A DNA stretch of 64,000 bases from JAHEDH01 sp963753285 (GCA_963753285.1 CAVWBT010000011.1:62001-126000); one strand, 5' to 3'; shown: positions 1 to 9,690, counted from the first letter of the stretch. Notes: a model not told the origin generated them from the letters alone. A program made the numbers and translations.

Positions 1-2503
1 AGCGATCTTCCCTCCAACGCCAACGTCGTCGTCATCGGAGCCGGCATCGTCGGCAATGCCGTCGTCGGGCACCTCGCAGAGCTCGGCTGGACCGACATCG
101 TCCAGATCGACAAGGGGCCGCTGCCCAATCCGGGCGGCTCGACCGGCCATGCCTCGAACTTCATCTTCCCGGTCGACCACAACAAGGAGATGGCCGCACT
201 CACCCTCGACAGTCAGCGCCAATACGAGGAGATGGGTGTCAGCACCACCTGCGGTGGCATCGAGGTCGCCCGCACATCCGAACGGATGGAGGAGCTCCGT
301 AGGCGGATGAGTTCGGCAACCGCCTGGGGTGTGGAGGCCGAGCTGTTGACGCCGGAGCAGGTGAAGGAGAAGGTTCCGTTCATCGACGAGTCGGTGATCC
401 TCGGCGGGTTCTACACACCGAGCGTCTCGGTGGTGGACTCGTTGCGAGCCGGCACGATCTTTCGCGAGCGGGCCCAGGCCAAGAACGCTCTCGCCGTGTT
501 CCCCAACACAGAGGTCACCGACGTCGAGGTCGAGGACGGCGCCGTCAAGGCCGTCGTGACCGATCGAGGCAGGATCGAGACCGAGTACGTCGTGGTTGCG
601 TGCGGTTGCTGGAGCCCCCGCATCGCCGCCATGGCCGGGGCCACCATCCCGCTCACGCCCGCCGTGCACCAGATGATCGACGTCGGCCCGATCGACGCCC
701 TCGTCGAGACCAACAACGAGATCGCCTATCCGATCGTGCGAGACATGGACACCTTCATGTACGAGCGGCAGTCTGCCGGTTCGATGGAGGTCGGTTCGTA
801 CGCCCACCGGCCGATCTTCCACCATCCCGACGACATCCCCTCGATCGAGGAGTCCAAGCTCTCGCCGACCGAGCTCCCGTTCACCGCAGAGGACTTCGAC
901 CCCCAACTCGAGGACGCGCTCGAGCTCATGCCCGAGATCCTCTCGACGGCCGAGATCAAGTACGCCATCAACGGCCTGCTGTCGCTGACCCCCGACGCGA
1001 TGCCCCTGATCGGCGAGACCGTCGAGGTGAGGAACCTCTGGTCCGCCGCAGCGATCTGGATCAAGGAGGGACCCGGTGCCGGCAAGCTGATCGCCGAGTG
1101 GATGACCTACGGCGCGCCATCCATCGACCCTCACCATTCGGACATCGCCCGGTTCTACGACGTGAACCGCACCGAAGAGCACGTCCTCGCCCGCTGTGCG
1201 GAGCACTTCAACAAGACCTACGGCATCGTCCACCCCCGTGAGCAGTGGGAATCGCGGCGCGACCTCGTCGTGTCCCCGCTCCGCGAACGCACGGATGCGC
1301 TCGGAGCCGTCTACTTCCAGGCCGGGGTCACCGAGCGGCCGCAGTGGTATGAGACCAACAGGTCCCTTTTGGACGAGTACGACGTCGAAGACCGACCCCA
1401 CGAGTGGGATGCACGCTGGTGGTCGCCGATCAGCACCGCCGAGCATCTGGCGCTGCGCGACCGGGTCGGAATCGTCGACCTCAGCGCCTTCGTCACGTTC
1501 GACGTGACGGGCCCGGGGGCGCTCGACTACGTCCAGCGGATGGTCGTCAACCAGGTCGACAAGCCGGTCGGCTCGGCGATCTACACGCCGCTGCTCAACG
1601 ATCACGGCGGTTTCCGCTCCGATCTCACCGTCAAGCGGCTCGGTGAAGATCACTTCCGGATCGTCACCGGAGCATTCGATGGCCCCCGAGACGAGTACTG
1701 GTTCCGCAAGCATCTCCCGACCGACGGATCGGTCACCTTCACCGACACGTCGAAGACCATGGTCACGATCGGGGTGTGGGGGCCGCACGCCCGAGAAGTG
1801 CTCTCGTCGATCACAGACGACGACCTCTCGAACGAAGGCTTCCCCTACGGCACCACCGCCGAGGTCGACTTCGGCGGGATCCAGACTCGCATGCTGCGCA
1901 TCTCCTATGTCGGGGAACTCGGCTGGGAGATCTATGTCGGAGTCGACGACGCCGTCGCGCTCTGGGACATGATCTGGGAAGCGGGTCAGCCGCACGGCAT
2001 CGTCGGGGTCGGTGGAGGCGTCTACGGAACGACCGGCCGGCTCGAGAAGGGCTACCGCCTGATGGGCGCAGAGCTCGAATCCGAGTACACCCCGGTCGAA
2101 GCCGGCCTCGCCCGCCCGCGCGTGAAGTCCGCCGACTTCATCGGCAAGGATGCCTATCTGCAAGGCCCGCGAGGCGGGCCCGGTCGCAACGCTGTGCACC
2201 TTCACGGTCGACGATCACATGTCGGTCGCCGGGATCCCTCGCTACATGACCGGTGGCGAGCCGATCGTGGACGCCGACGGCGACCGCATCGTCGATGGTC
2301 ACGGGCGCATCTCGATCGTGACCACCGCAGGGATGGGGCCGTCGGTCGGCAAGTACCTCCTGATGGGATATCTCCCGACCGAGCTCGCCGTCGAAGGAGC
2401 CTCGTTCGGCGTGAAGTACATGAACGAGATCTATCCGATCACCGTGGCGGTCGCCGGGTCGACGCCGCTGTTCGATCCCGACGACTCGCGGATGAAGGGC
2501 TGA
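1..2503 (+). CDS. Dimethylglycine/sarcosine dehydrogenase-like FAD and folate enzyme, 5' partial, with one frameshift
   Basis: Oxidative N-demethylase of the dimethylglycine/sarcosine dehydrogenase family. It would pass a methyl carbon to tetrahydrofolate and electrons to ETF. The frame is already open at base 1; only a few residues are missing, because the FAD-binding GAGIVG motif lies near residue 12. Order of domains: DAO-type FAD oxidoreductase (about 1-370), FAO_M linker (about 375-430), GcvT folate-binding domain (about 435-720), GcvT C-terminal barrel to the stop. One surplus base near 2161 breaks the frame: frame 1 runs on as an arginine-rich tail to 2841, while frame 2 continues the GcvT barrel to the stop at 2503. 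Removing one base gives 833 residues, normal for the family. The etfBA genes follow 3 bases later. Whether the substrate is dimethylglycine or sarcosine cannot be told from sequence alone. Confidence 0.88.
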
Positions 2504-2506
2504 CCG

Positions 2507-3271
2507 ATGCGGGTGCTGGTCTGCGTCAAGCGAGTGCCCGCTCCCGGAGCGAGGATCGTTCTCACCCCCGACGGGCAGCAGATCGACACGAAGAACCTGG
2601 GATTCGCCACATCGCCGCACGAGGAGTGTGCGGTCGAGGGTGCCGTCCAACTCGTTGCCGATCATGGTGGCTCGTCCACCGTTCTCACCATGGGGTCGCC
2701 CGAGTCCGAGGAACAGCTGCGGTATGCCGTGTCCGTCGGCGTCGACAACGCCGTGCTGGTGGCGACCGACGGCTCGGATCTCGACCCGCAGGCAACCGCG
2801 CGCGGGCTCGTCTCCGCCATCACGAGCCTCGAGGAGCGTGACGGCCGGTTCGACCTGATCCTGTTCGGCAACGAGTCGGCCGACTCCGGCGGGTATCAGG
2901 TCGGCGTCCGCGTCGCCAGAGCGCTCGAGCGGCCGATCGTCAGCGGCATCAAGGACATCGAGATCGACGGTGATCAAGTCGTGGCGAAGCGCGAGATCCC
3001 GAGCGGCTTCGAGGTGTATCGGCTCGAACTGCCGGCGGTGCTGGCGGTGCGCGAGGGACTCAATCTGCCTCGGTATCCGACCCTCCCCGGCAGACTGAAG
3101 TCGCGCAAGGCCGAAGTGGCGGCTATCGATTCGCACGTCGAACCGGGCGGCCAGCGCAAGGTCGGATTCGAGTCACCGCCCGAACAGGAGAGTCACACCG
3201 TCGTGCTCGGCACCGGTGTCGCTGCAGTCCCGGCGATCGTCGAAGTGCTCGAGACTCTGGGGATCCGATGA
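2507..3271 (+). CDS. etfB: Electron transfer flavoprotein beta subunit
   Basis: 254 residues, usual for the family. The protein starts MRVLVCVKRVPAPGARI, the typical EtfB N-terminus, and keeps the AMP-binding region (NESADSGGYQVG) followed by a C-terminal arm. It forms a heterodimer with EtfA and accepts electrons from flavoprotein dehydrogenases. It begins 3 bases after the dimethylglycine dehydrogenase-like gene and its stop overlaps the etfA start (ATGA), so the three genes are very probably one operon and this ETF is the likely direct acceptor for that enzyme. Confidence 0.95.
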   Translation: MRVLVCVKRVPAPGARIVLTPDGQQIDTKNLGFATSPHEECAVEGAVQLVADHGGSSTVLTMGSPESEEQLRYAVSVGVDNAVLVATDGSDLDPQATARGLVSAITSLEERDGRFDLILFGNESADSGGYQVGVRVARALERPIVSGIKDIEIDGDQVVAKREIPSGFEVYRLELPAVLAVREGLNLPRYPTLPGRLKSRKAEVAAIDSHVEPGGQRKVGFESPPEQESHTVVLGTGVAAVPAIVEVLETLGIR

Positions 3272-4218
3272 CCGCCGCACTCGTCTTGCTCGATCACGAC
3301 CGCGGCACGCTGTCGGAGACCGCCACCCAGGCCCTCGCCTTCGCAGCCGCGCTCGGAGTAGACATCGAGGCCGTGGTGGTCGGTGACGGAGCCGACTCGG
3401 TGGCAGCGGGCCTCGGTGGCCTCGGGATCTCGAAGGTCCACCTGATCGATCACGAGCTGCTGACCGATTTCGCCCCAGAGGCGTTCGGCGATTCGCTCGC
3501 ACAGCTCGTGGTGGTGGCCGGCGCCAAGGTGGTGATCACGACCGGGACCGATCGGGGCAACGAGGTCATGGCCCATCTCGGCGCGATCCTCGAGCAGCCG
3601 ATGGTCGCCAACGTGATGACCGCCGAACCGGGCACGCCCTGGAAGCTCTCGAGGGTCCGGTGGGGAGGAAGCCTGTACGAACATGTCGAGCTCGAGGCAC
3701 CGTTCCAGCTCATGACGGTTGCGCCCCACAGCTGGGAGGCGCCTGCGGTGGATGCGTCGCCTGCACCTCCGGTCGAGCGCTTCGAGCCGACACTGGACGA
3801 GAGCGCCACCCGGACTCGTGTGGTCGATCGGGTCACGCTTCACGCCGGGATCACGCTGGCGACTGCCCCGGTCGTGGTGAGTGGTGGCAGGGGAGTGGGC
3901 TCCGCCGAGGGATTCGCTCCGCTCGAGGAACTGGCATCCATGCTCGGAGGCGTGGTGGGGTGTTCGCGGGTGGTGACCAACAACGGCTGGCGGCCGCACA
4001 CCGACCAGGTCGGACAGACCGGGACCCGGATCGCCCCCGACCTCTACATCGCCTGCGGCATCTCCGGAGCGATCCAGCACTGGGTGGGTGCGATGGCGTC
4101 GAAGAAGATCCTGGCGATCAACACCGATCCGGAGGCCAACATGATGTCGAAGGCCGATTACGCCGTGGTCGGCGACCTCCACGAAGTCGTGCCCGCCCTC
4201 ATCCAAGCCCTGAAGTGA
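3268..4218 (+). CDS. etfA: Electron transfer flavoprotein alpha subunit
   Basis: 316 residues. The N-terminal half is the ETF alpha/beta domain. The C-terminal half is the FAD-binding domain with the family signatures GGRGVGSAEGF, VVTNNGW, QVGQTG, ACGISGAIQH and INTDPEANMM. It carries the FAD of the ETF heterodimer and would hand electrons to ETF-quinone oxidoreductase, which is not in this window. Its start overlaps the etfB stop by 4 bases. A hairpin between this gene and the convergent DUF1269 gene may end transcription. Confidence 0.95.
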   Translation: MTAALVLLDHDRGTLSETATQALAFAAALGVDIEAVVVGDGADSVAAGLGGLGISKVHLIDHELLTDFAPEAFGDSLAQLVVVAGAKVVITTGTDRGNEVMAHLGAILEQPMVANVMTAEPGTPWKLSRVRWGGSLYEHVELEAPFQLMTVAPHSWEAPAVDASPAPPVERFEPTLDESATRTRVVDRVTLHAGITLATAPVVVSGGRGVGSAEGFAPLEELASMLGGVVGCSRVVTNNGWRPHTDQVGQTGTRIAPDLYIACGISGAIQHWVGAMASKKILAINTDPEANMMSKADYAVVGDLHEVVPALIQALK

Positions 4219-4220
4219 TT

Positions 4221-4273
4221 CCGTTCGTGTGACGAGAATGCAGGGAATATCGGTGCGAGCGTCACAAGAACGG
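4221..4273. terminator. Long inverted repeat between convergent genes
   Basis: A 14-base arm (CCGTTCGTGTGACG) at 4221-4234 is matched with one mismatch by its complement at 4260-4273, with about 25 bases between. It fills the gap between etfA (ending 4218) and the DUF1269 gene (ending 4276 on the other strand), so it could act as a bidirectional terminator. There is no clear T-run. Confidence 0.45.
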
Positions 4274-4275
4274 GC

Positions 4276-4782
4276 TCAGATCGTGACGGCGAGTTCGTCG
4301 CGGAATCGCTGGCTGATGGCCTCGTCGGCGGTCGAGTAGAACAGCTCGCCGTCGAATCGACGCAGCTCCATCGCGACGGCGGTGACGTCGTATTCGTTCA
4401 GCAACACGAACAGCGCTGCGCTGTCGCGATCGAGCTGCTCGCCCATCTCCCTCATCTGATCGTCGTCGATCCCGACATCCCGGAGCTTCGCGAACAGCCC
4501 GCCGGCCGCAGCCCCGAGGGCGCCTCCGGCGAGCATGCCCAACGGTCCACCGATGATTCCGACCAGCGCACCGACCCAGCCGCCAGATGCCGCACCCTGC
4601 CCGGGCATCACGTCGCGGGTCTGACGGAGACGGATCTTGCCGTCGGCCTCTTTCGCAACCATGGCGGCATCCTCGATGTCCACCACGTCGTTCTTGGCCA
4701 GCCGGGCGAACGCCAGGAGAAGCTCTTGGGCCATCAGGGGCTCGTCGAAACTCACTGCGATGAGAGTGTGTTCGGTGCTCAT
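4276..4782 (-). CDS. DUF1269-family protein with a glycine-zipper hairpin
   Basis: 168 residues. The N-terminal 65 residues are soluble (MSTEHTLIAVSFDEPLMAQE). Residues about 66-100 are a glycine/alanine-rich hydrophobic stretch with the pattern GGWVGALVGIIGGPLGML, typical of DUF1269. A soluble C-terminus of about 65 residues follows. The family is membrane-associated and of unknown function. The gene stands alone between the convergent etfBA operon and an MFS gene. About 175 bases upstream (4783-4958) hold no gene I can support. Confidence 0.8.
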   Translation of the reverse strand: MSTEHTLIAVSFDEPLMAQELLLAFARLAKNDVVDIEDAAMVAKEADGKIRLRQTRDVMPGQGAASGGWVGALVGIIGGPLGMLAGGALGAAAGGLFAKLRDVGIDDDQMREMGEQLDRDSAALFVLLNEYDVTAVAMELRRFDGELFYSTADEAISQRFRDELAVTI

Positions 4783-4958
4783 GTCAGGACCCTACACCGC
4801 CGTCCTCGGGTGCAGCAGCAGAATGCGAACGGTGCCGGCCCAATCCGACCGTCAACTGCGTGCTCTGTGTCGACCGCAAATCGGTCGGGTGCGGATGGCT
4901 CCACTCGGATCGTTGCATGCAGACGATTACGGTCGCATGCGATGGGGTTCGACCCGAA

Positions 4959-6224
4959 TCAGTCAGCGTCGACAGTGGTCTCTTGGAGGAGCCGATGGGC
5001 GGGCCCGGTCGCACGTGAGGGGATCGGCAGGAAATGGCCCTTCTTGGTGATCTCGATGCTGCGCCTGCGGATGACGCGGTAGCCGGCGAACAATGCGAGC
5101 CCGCCGTGGACCATCACGAGAGCGATCCAGAAGCCGGCTGGGCCCACGATGCTGAGCGACGTCGTGGCGAGGATCGGGCCGGAGATGGCGCCGAATCCGT
5201 TCACCATGATCATCGCAGCGCTCGCTGCCACCCGCTTGTCCTCGGGCACGACGTCGTTCACATGCGAGATGGACACCGAGTACATGGGGTACGTCATCCC
5301 CCCGAACACCAGGGTGACCAGGAGGAACGGAGCACCGAGCGGATCGAGTTCGATCGCCAACGCGGCTGCGATCGCGGCGACCGTCGTCACGCCCAGGATC
5401 ACCCGCCTTCTGGAGATGCGGTCCGACAGGGCACCGAGGGGCCACTGGAGGATCAGTTGGCCGATCAACGTCGTGCCGATGAACAGGCCCACCCGGGCGG
5501 GACTCATCCCCGCCTCCAACCCGTAGACGGGGCCACCCGACAGAAGAGCCCCGTTCGACATCCCAGTCACCGCGGCGGCAGTCATGCCCAGAGGCGCAGC
5601 CTTGAACAGTTCCTTGATCGGCACGCCGCTCGGCTCCTCGAAGGCGGGAGCCCGGGTCGGCGTCAGCGAGATCGGAACCACCGCCAGCGAGACCAACACC
5701 GAAGCGAGAATGAACAGCTTGAAGCCCTCCGGATCATCGAACCTCAGGAGCCCCTGGCTGCCGGCCATGGCGAGCGAGAACGTGAGCATGTAGACCGAGA
5801 GCAGTTTCCCTCGGGTGGCGTTCGTCGAGGCGCCGTTCAGCCAGCTCTCCGCCACGATGTACAGACCGGCGAGACAGAAGCCCGTGATGATCCGGAAGAA
5901 CCCCCAGGCAAACGGGTTGATGACGATCAGGTGCGCCAGCGTCGCAGTGGACGCCAGTGATGCCAGCCCGGCGTAGACGCGGACGTGGCCGACCTGCCAC
6001 ATGAGTTTCGGCGCGAGCGTCGAACCGAACAAGAAGCCGACGAAGTACCCCGACATGACGAAACCGGTGACGGCGGGCGGAAACCCCTCGAGCGTCGCCC
6101 TGAGGCCGATGAGCGTCCCTTGCAGGCCGTTGCCCAACATGATGAGAGCCATCGCCAGGAAGAGCGGCCAGGCATGGAAGACTGCTTGCGTGGTGGATCC
6201 TTCACGGACCCGGGCGATACCCAT
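4959..6224 (-). CDS. MFS transporter, YcaD-like
   Basis: 421 residues with about 12 hydrophobic segments. The first half carries LGNGLQGTLIGLRATLEGF and GYFVGFLFGSTLAPKL, a pattern of the YcaD-like group of the major facilitator superfamily; the second half has the loop motif GALSDRISRRRVI. The C-terminus is short and basic. The substrate is unknown. The gene is alone on its strand, and its upstream side holds the 42-bp repeat array at 6251-6452. Confidence 0.85.
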   Translation of the reverse strand: MGIARVREGSTTQAVFHAWPLFLAMALIMLGNGLQGTLIGLRATLEGFPPAVTGFVMSGYFVGFLFGSTLAPKLMWQVGHVRVYAGLASLASTATLAHLIVINPFAWGFFRIITGFCLAGLYIVAESWLNGASTNATRGKLLSVYMLTFSLAMAGSQGLLRFDDPEGFKLFILASVLVSLAVVPISLTPTRAPAFEEPSGVPIKELFKAAPLGMTAAAVTGMSNGALLSGGPVYGLEAGMSPARVGLFIGTTLIGQLILQWPLGALSDRISRRRVILGVTTVAAIAAALAIELDPLGAPFLLVTLVFGGMTYPMYSVSISHVNDVVPEDKRVAASAAMIMVNGFGAISGPILATTSLSIVGPAGFWIALVMVHGGLALFAGYRVIRRRSIEITKKGHFLPIPSRATGPAHRLLQETTVDAD

Positions 6225-6250
6225 GAAACGCGCACGCTAACAGTGTTGAT

Positions 6251-6452
6251 CAGGGGGACGATCCCCCTGGACCCCCCTGATGGCAGTCACACCAGGGGGA
6301 CGATCCCCCTGGACCCCCCTGATGGCAGTCACACCAGGGGGACGATCCCCCTGGACCCCCCTGATGGCAGTCACACCAGGGGGACGATCCCCCTGGACCC
6401 CCCTGATGGCAGTCACACCAGGGGGACGATCCCCCTGGACCCCCCTGATGGC
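6251..6452. repeat. 42-bp tandem repeat array, about 4.8 copies, each with a perfect hairpin
   Basis: Units start at 6251, 6293, 6335, 6377 and 6419 and are identical except where the last is cut short. Each contains the inverted repeat CCAGGGGG-acgat-CCCCCTGG followed by ACCCCCCTGATGG. Because 42 is a multiple of three, the array reads open on both strands and creates long false ORFs. It lies between the start of an MFS gene (6224) and the end of an ABC permease gene (6564). There are no variable spacers, so it is not a CRISPR array. Confidence 0.95.
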
Positions 6453-6511
6453 GTACCCGCCTCTCGGTCGCGCGGCCCGTGGCCAGCATCCCGGGTCTGT
6501 GTCCACGCGAG

Positions 6512-6542
6512 GCGTGGGGCGTGCAGCGTACGGCGTGGAGCG
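6512..6542. repeat. 7-bp-period tandem repeat, core GCGTRNR
   Basis: Four consecutive heptads, GCGTGGG, GCGTGCA, GCGTACG and GCGTGGA, then GCG. They lie downstream of the ABC permease gene, 60 bases after the 42-bp array. A second array with the same period but another core is at 23920-23947. Confidence 0.75.
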
Positions 6543-6563
6543 AGCCGAGAGCCGAAGGCCTCT

Positions 6564-7382
6564 CTACTCCTTCAACGAACCGGCCATCATCCCGCGCAGG
6601 AAATAGCGGCCCAGGAAGATGTAGACGAGCAGTGTCGGGATGGCGGCCATGAACGATGCCGCCATCTGGACGTTCCACTCGATGATCTGACTCCCGGCCA
6701 GATTGTTCAGTGCCACCGTCACCGGCCACGCCGTGTTGTCGGTCAAGACGACGGCGAACAGGAAGTCGTTCCAGGCCGAGGTGAACTGCCAGATGAGCGC
6801 GACCACGAAGCTCGGGATCGCCAGCGGGAGCATCACGCGCCAGTACGTCTGCCAGATCCCGGCACCGTCGATGCGGGCGACCTCCACCAGGCTGGCGGGG
6901 ATGGTGGCGAAGTAGTTGCGGAAGATGAGCGTGGTGATGGGGATCCCGTAGACGACATGTGCGATGACGAGGCCCCACATGCCTCCGACCAGGCCGACGT
7001 TCTTCATGAAGTCGACGAGCGGGATCAGGATCGCCTGGTAGGGGATGAACATCCCGAACAGCAGCAGCGGGAACACGATGTTGGCTCCGCGGAACTTCCA
7101 ACGGGCCAGCACGTAGCCGTTCAATGAACCGAGGGCAGATGAGATCGTGGCGGCGGGCACGACGATCCTGACCGAGTTCCACAGGTTCGGGGCCAGTGCA
7201 TCCCAGGCGGCGACGAAGTTGTCGAACGAGATCGACGACGGCAGGTTCCACATCGTGCGGAGGCTGACCTCTTCGAAGCTCTTGAATCCGGTGTTGAGCA
7301 TCACGAACATCGGGACGAGGTAGAACAGTGCCATCATCGACAGCGGGATGTAGACCCACGCCCGTGCGTTGCGGTCCGTCAT
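6564..7382 (-). CDS. Carbohydrate ABC transporter permease (CUT1, MalG-like)
   Basis: 272 residues with six predicted membrane segments. The EAA loop reads VEVARIDGAGIWQTYWRVMLP, the contact site for the ABC ATPase. The longer frame extends upstream but its extra 93 residues are non-membrane and cover the neighbouring gene. The start ATG at 7382 gives MTDRNARAWVYIPLS and overlaps the stop of the upstream permease gene (ATGA). It forms the inner-membrane channel with the partner permease. No ATPase gene is in the cluster. Confidence 0.92.
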   Translation of the reverse strand: MTDRNARAWVYIPLSMMALFYLVPMFVMLNTGFKSFEEVSLRTMWNLPSSISFDNFVAAWDALAPNLWNSVRIVVPAATISSALGSLNGYVLARWKFRGANIVFPLLLFGMFIPYQAILIPLVDFMKNVGLVGGMWGLVIAHVVYGIPITTLIFRNYFATIPASLVEVARIDGAGIWQTYWRVMLPLAIPSFVVALIWQFTSAWNDFLFAVVLTDNTAWPVTVALNNLAGSQIIEWNVQMAASFMAAIPTLLVYIFLGRYFLRGMMAGSLKE

Positions 7383-8326
7383 TGCTCCGCCTCGTTTCGC
7401 AGGGTGTACCAGAGATATGGGATGACGAGGACCGCCACGCTGAGCAGGAGCACGATGCCGATCGATGCGCCACGACCGAAGAAGTAGCCGTCGAAGGTCG
7501 TGGTCCACATGTAGATGGCGGGGACGTCGAGCGCTACCTGTTTGCCCGCGAGGGCGATGATCAGGTCGAAGACCTTCAGGGAGATGTGGCCGAGGATGAT
7601 GAGCGCGCTGAGCGTCACTGGGCGGAGCAAAGGCAGGACGACCCTCCGATAGACCTGCCACTCACCGGCGCCATCGACCCGGGCAGCTTCGCGGAGGCCT
7701 TCGGGCACCGCGCGGAGCCCGGCGAGGTAGATCGCCATCGTGTATCCCGACATCTGCCAGACGGCCGGAAGGGCGACCGCGGCGATACCCCAGGTTGGGG
7801 TGGTGTGCCACCGGTTGACGAGTGAGTCCAAACCGATGTTCTCGAACAGCAGGTTCAGCCCGCTTGCGCGATCTCCGACCGCTGGGTTCATCAGCCACCG
7901 CCAGACCACGCCAGTGACGATGAACGAGATCGCCATCGGGAAGAGGAACAGACTCCGATAGAAGCCCTCGGCCCGGATCCCTTTGTCCAGCAACATCGCC
8001 AGGCCCAGTCCGATGAACAGGCAGCCGAGCACGAACACGACCGTGAAGATGGCCGTGTTCCTCACGTCGATGGCGAACCGTGGGTCCTTCGCCAGGTTCA
8101 CATAGTTCTCCGCGCCGACGAACGTGTAGTCGGGGAGGAGTCCCTTCCAACGACTCACCGAGACTCGGGCTGTCCACGCGATGAACCCATAGACGAATAT
8201 CAACACCGCGAGGATCGAGGGCAGGACGAGCAACAGCCCGGCTCCGCCCTTCATGCGCACCGGATTCGGGCGCGGCAGTCTCAGCCTGGGAGCCCTCGAT
8301 TCGGTCTCGGTTCGGGTTGCCTGCAT
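7379..8326 (-). CDS. Sugar ABC transporter permease (CUT1, MalF-like)
   Basis: 315 residues, six membrane segments, with the EAA loop REAARVDGAGEWQVYRRVVLP. The ATG at 8326 (MQATRTETES) was chosen because upstream sequence in the same frame is arginine-rich shadow of the binding-protein gene. It lies 65 bases after the binding-protein gene and overlaps the next permease by 4 bases, so the order is binding protein, MalF-like, MalG-like in one operon. Confidence 0.92.
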   Translation of the reverse strand: MQATRTETESRAPRLRLPRPNPVRMKGGAGLLLVLPSILAVLIFVYGFIAWTARVSVSRWKGLLPDYTFVGAENYVNLAKDPRFAIDVRNTAIFTVVFVLGCLFIGLGLAMLLDKGIRAEGFYRSLFLFPMAISFIVTGVVWRWLMNPAVGDRASGLNLLFENIGLDSLVNRWHTTPTWGIAAVALPAVWQMSGYTMAIYLAGLRAVPEGLREAARVDGAGEWQVYRRVVLPLLRPVTLSALIILGHISLKVFDLIIALAGKQVALDVPAIYMWTTTFDGYFFGRGASIGIVLLLSVAVLVIPYLWYTLRNEAEQ

Positions 8327-8391
8327 CTCTCGATCCCATGTCGGCCCGCCCTCGAGTCGAGGGCGGGCCGACCGATGAGTTCTCCTCCGAT

Positions 8392-9690
8392 CTAGGCGTT
8401 GGGTGATGCTTCGGCGGCAGCAACCAGTGCGCTCTGGAACGCTGCGACGTCCCTGCTCGCCAGGAACAGGCCAAGCGCCGTGTCGATCTCCGACTTCCAC
8501 GAGTCGTTGGCGACGACGCCGTGGGTCAGGCTCCCGACGACGGTGTTCGATGCCCAGTCGTCCATCGCCGACAGCAGGTATTCCCCGTAGAGGCTGCGAT
8601 CGCCATCGCTGCGGGCAGGGATCGATCCCTTGACGGGGTTGAACGCGTCCTGTCCCTCGCGGGATCCAGCGACCTTCAACCACTCGATCGCCGCGTCGCG
8701 ATGCGGGGCGTTCTTGGCCAGCACGAAGCTGTCCGAGAGGAACTGGAAGTTGCCTCCCGTCCCGGGGACCGGTGCCCAGGTGTACCCCTCCTGTGGGATC
8801 GAACCGATCTCACGGAAGAAGCCCTCCTGCCAGTCACCCATGATGTTGAATGCTGCGGAGCCCTCGATCACCAGCTGGCCGGCGTCCTGCCACGACAGGG
8901 CCGAGGCGTCGGAGTTGGTGTAGTCGAGCAGCGTGCCGAAGTTCTCGATCGCGGTCGCGACCTCGGGTGCGTCCCACGAGCCACTTCCGTCCCACAAGGC
9001 GTTGTAGTCATCCGCACCCAGCGTTGCGAGCAACACGGTCTCGAACAGGTGCATCGCCGTCCACTGCTCACCCATGGCGAGCGGAGCGTCCATTCCTCCG
9101 GCCTCGAGCGTCTCGAGCGCTGCGACGAAGTCATCGAACGACTCGGGCATGTCGATGCCTGCGTCCGCGAGCACCGTCGGGTTGGCCCAGAGCACGTTCG
9201 CGCGGTGGATGTTCACAGGGACCGAGTAGATGTCTCCGTCTTTCGAGATCAGCGGGATCAGTGTGTCGGGCATGACGTCGAGCCAGCCTTCCTCGTCGTA
9301 GAGGAAGTTGAGCGGTTCGATCTGATCCGCGGCGACGTATGTGCCGATCAGCTCCCAGCCGGCGTGACCCTGCCAGCTGTCTGGCGGGTCGTTCGCCTGG
9401 AGTCGCGACGCCAGCACCGCCCGGGCGTTGGTTCCTGCGCCTCCGGCGACCGCCGAGTTGATGAATTCGATGTCTGGATCGACCTCTCCGAAGACCCCAA
9501 TCATCGCATCGAGGCCGGCGGCCTCTCCACCGCCCGTCCACCACGAGAACACCTCGACCTCTCCGGTCATGTCTTCTCCGGCGCCGGTGGTTGTGGTCTC
9601 GTCGCTTCCCTCATCGCTCCCGCAACCCATGACGACCATGGCCATGACGAGCACGATGGTGAGCCAGCGAAGGCCCTTGTATGACTGCAT
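8392..9690 (-). CDS. ABC transporter sugar-binding lipoprotein, glucose/mannose-type
   Basis: 432 residues. The signal peptide ends in the lipobox VMGC, so the mature protein is probably a lipoprotein on the outer face of the membrane. The mature N-terminus (EVEVFSWWTGGGEAAGLDAM) and the stretch NARAVLASRLQANDPPDSWQ resemble the glucose/mannose-binding GtsA-type family. The ATG at 9690 is preceded by a good ribosome site (GGAGG, 8 bases away). The ligand assignment rests on family resemblance only. Confidence 0.88.
   Translation of the reverse strand: MQSYKGLRWLTIVLVMAMVVMGCGSDEGSDETTTTGAGEDMTGEVEVFSWWTGGGEAAGLDAMIGVFGEVDPDIEFINSAVAGGAGTNARAVLASRLQANDPPDSWQGHAGWELIGTYVAADQIEPLNFLYDEEGWLDVMPDTLIPLISKDGDIYSVPVNIHRANVLWANPTVLADAGIDMPESFDDFVAALETLEAGGMDAPLAMGEQWTAMHLFETVLLATLGADDYNALWDGSGSWDAPEVATAIENFGTLLDYTNSDASALSWQDAGQLVIEGSAAFNIMGDWQEGFFREIGSIPQEGYTWAPVPGTGGNFQFLSDSFVLAKNAPHRDAAIEWLKVAGSREGQDAFNPVKGSIPARSDGDRSLYGEYLLSAMDDWASNTVVGSLTHGVVANDSWKSEIDTALGLFLASRDVAAFQSALVAAAEASPNA

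Noticed and set aside
2138..3136. A 332-residue minus-strand ORF opposite the dehydrogenase end and etfB
   Set aside because: It lies antisense to two well-conserved genes and has a His/Arg-rich composition typical of a shadow frame.
3193..4206. A 337-residue minus-strand ORF opposite etfA
   Set aside because: It is antisense to etfA with no recognisable domain.
6251..6452. 42-bp array as a CRISPR
   Set aside because: There are no unique spacers between copies and no cas genes; the units abut directly.
5985..7127. A 380-residue plus-strand ORF through the repeat array into the ABC genes
   Set aside because: The first part is antisense to the MFS gene and the rest is the repeat and antisense permease sequence.
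6250..7473. Long minus-strand ORF with repeated GGPGGSSPWCDCHQ units, and its plus-strand mate
   Set aside because: It exists only because the 42-bp DNA repeat is a multiple of three and has no stops; both strands are open. It overlaps a well-supported permease gene.
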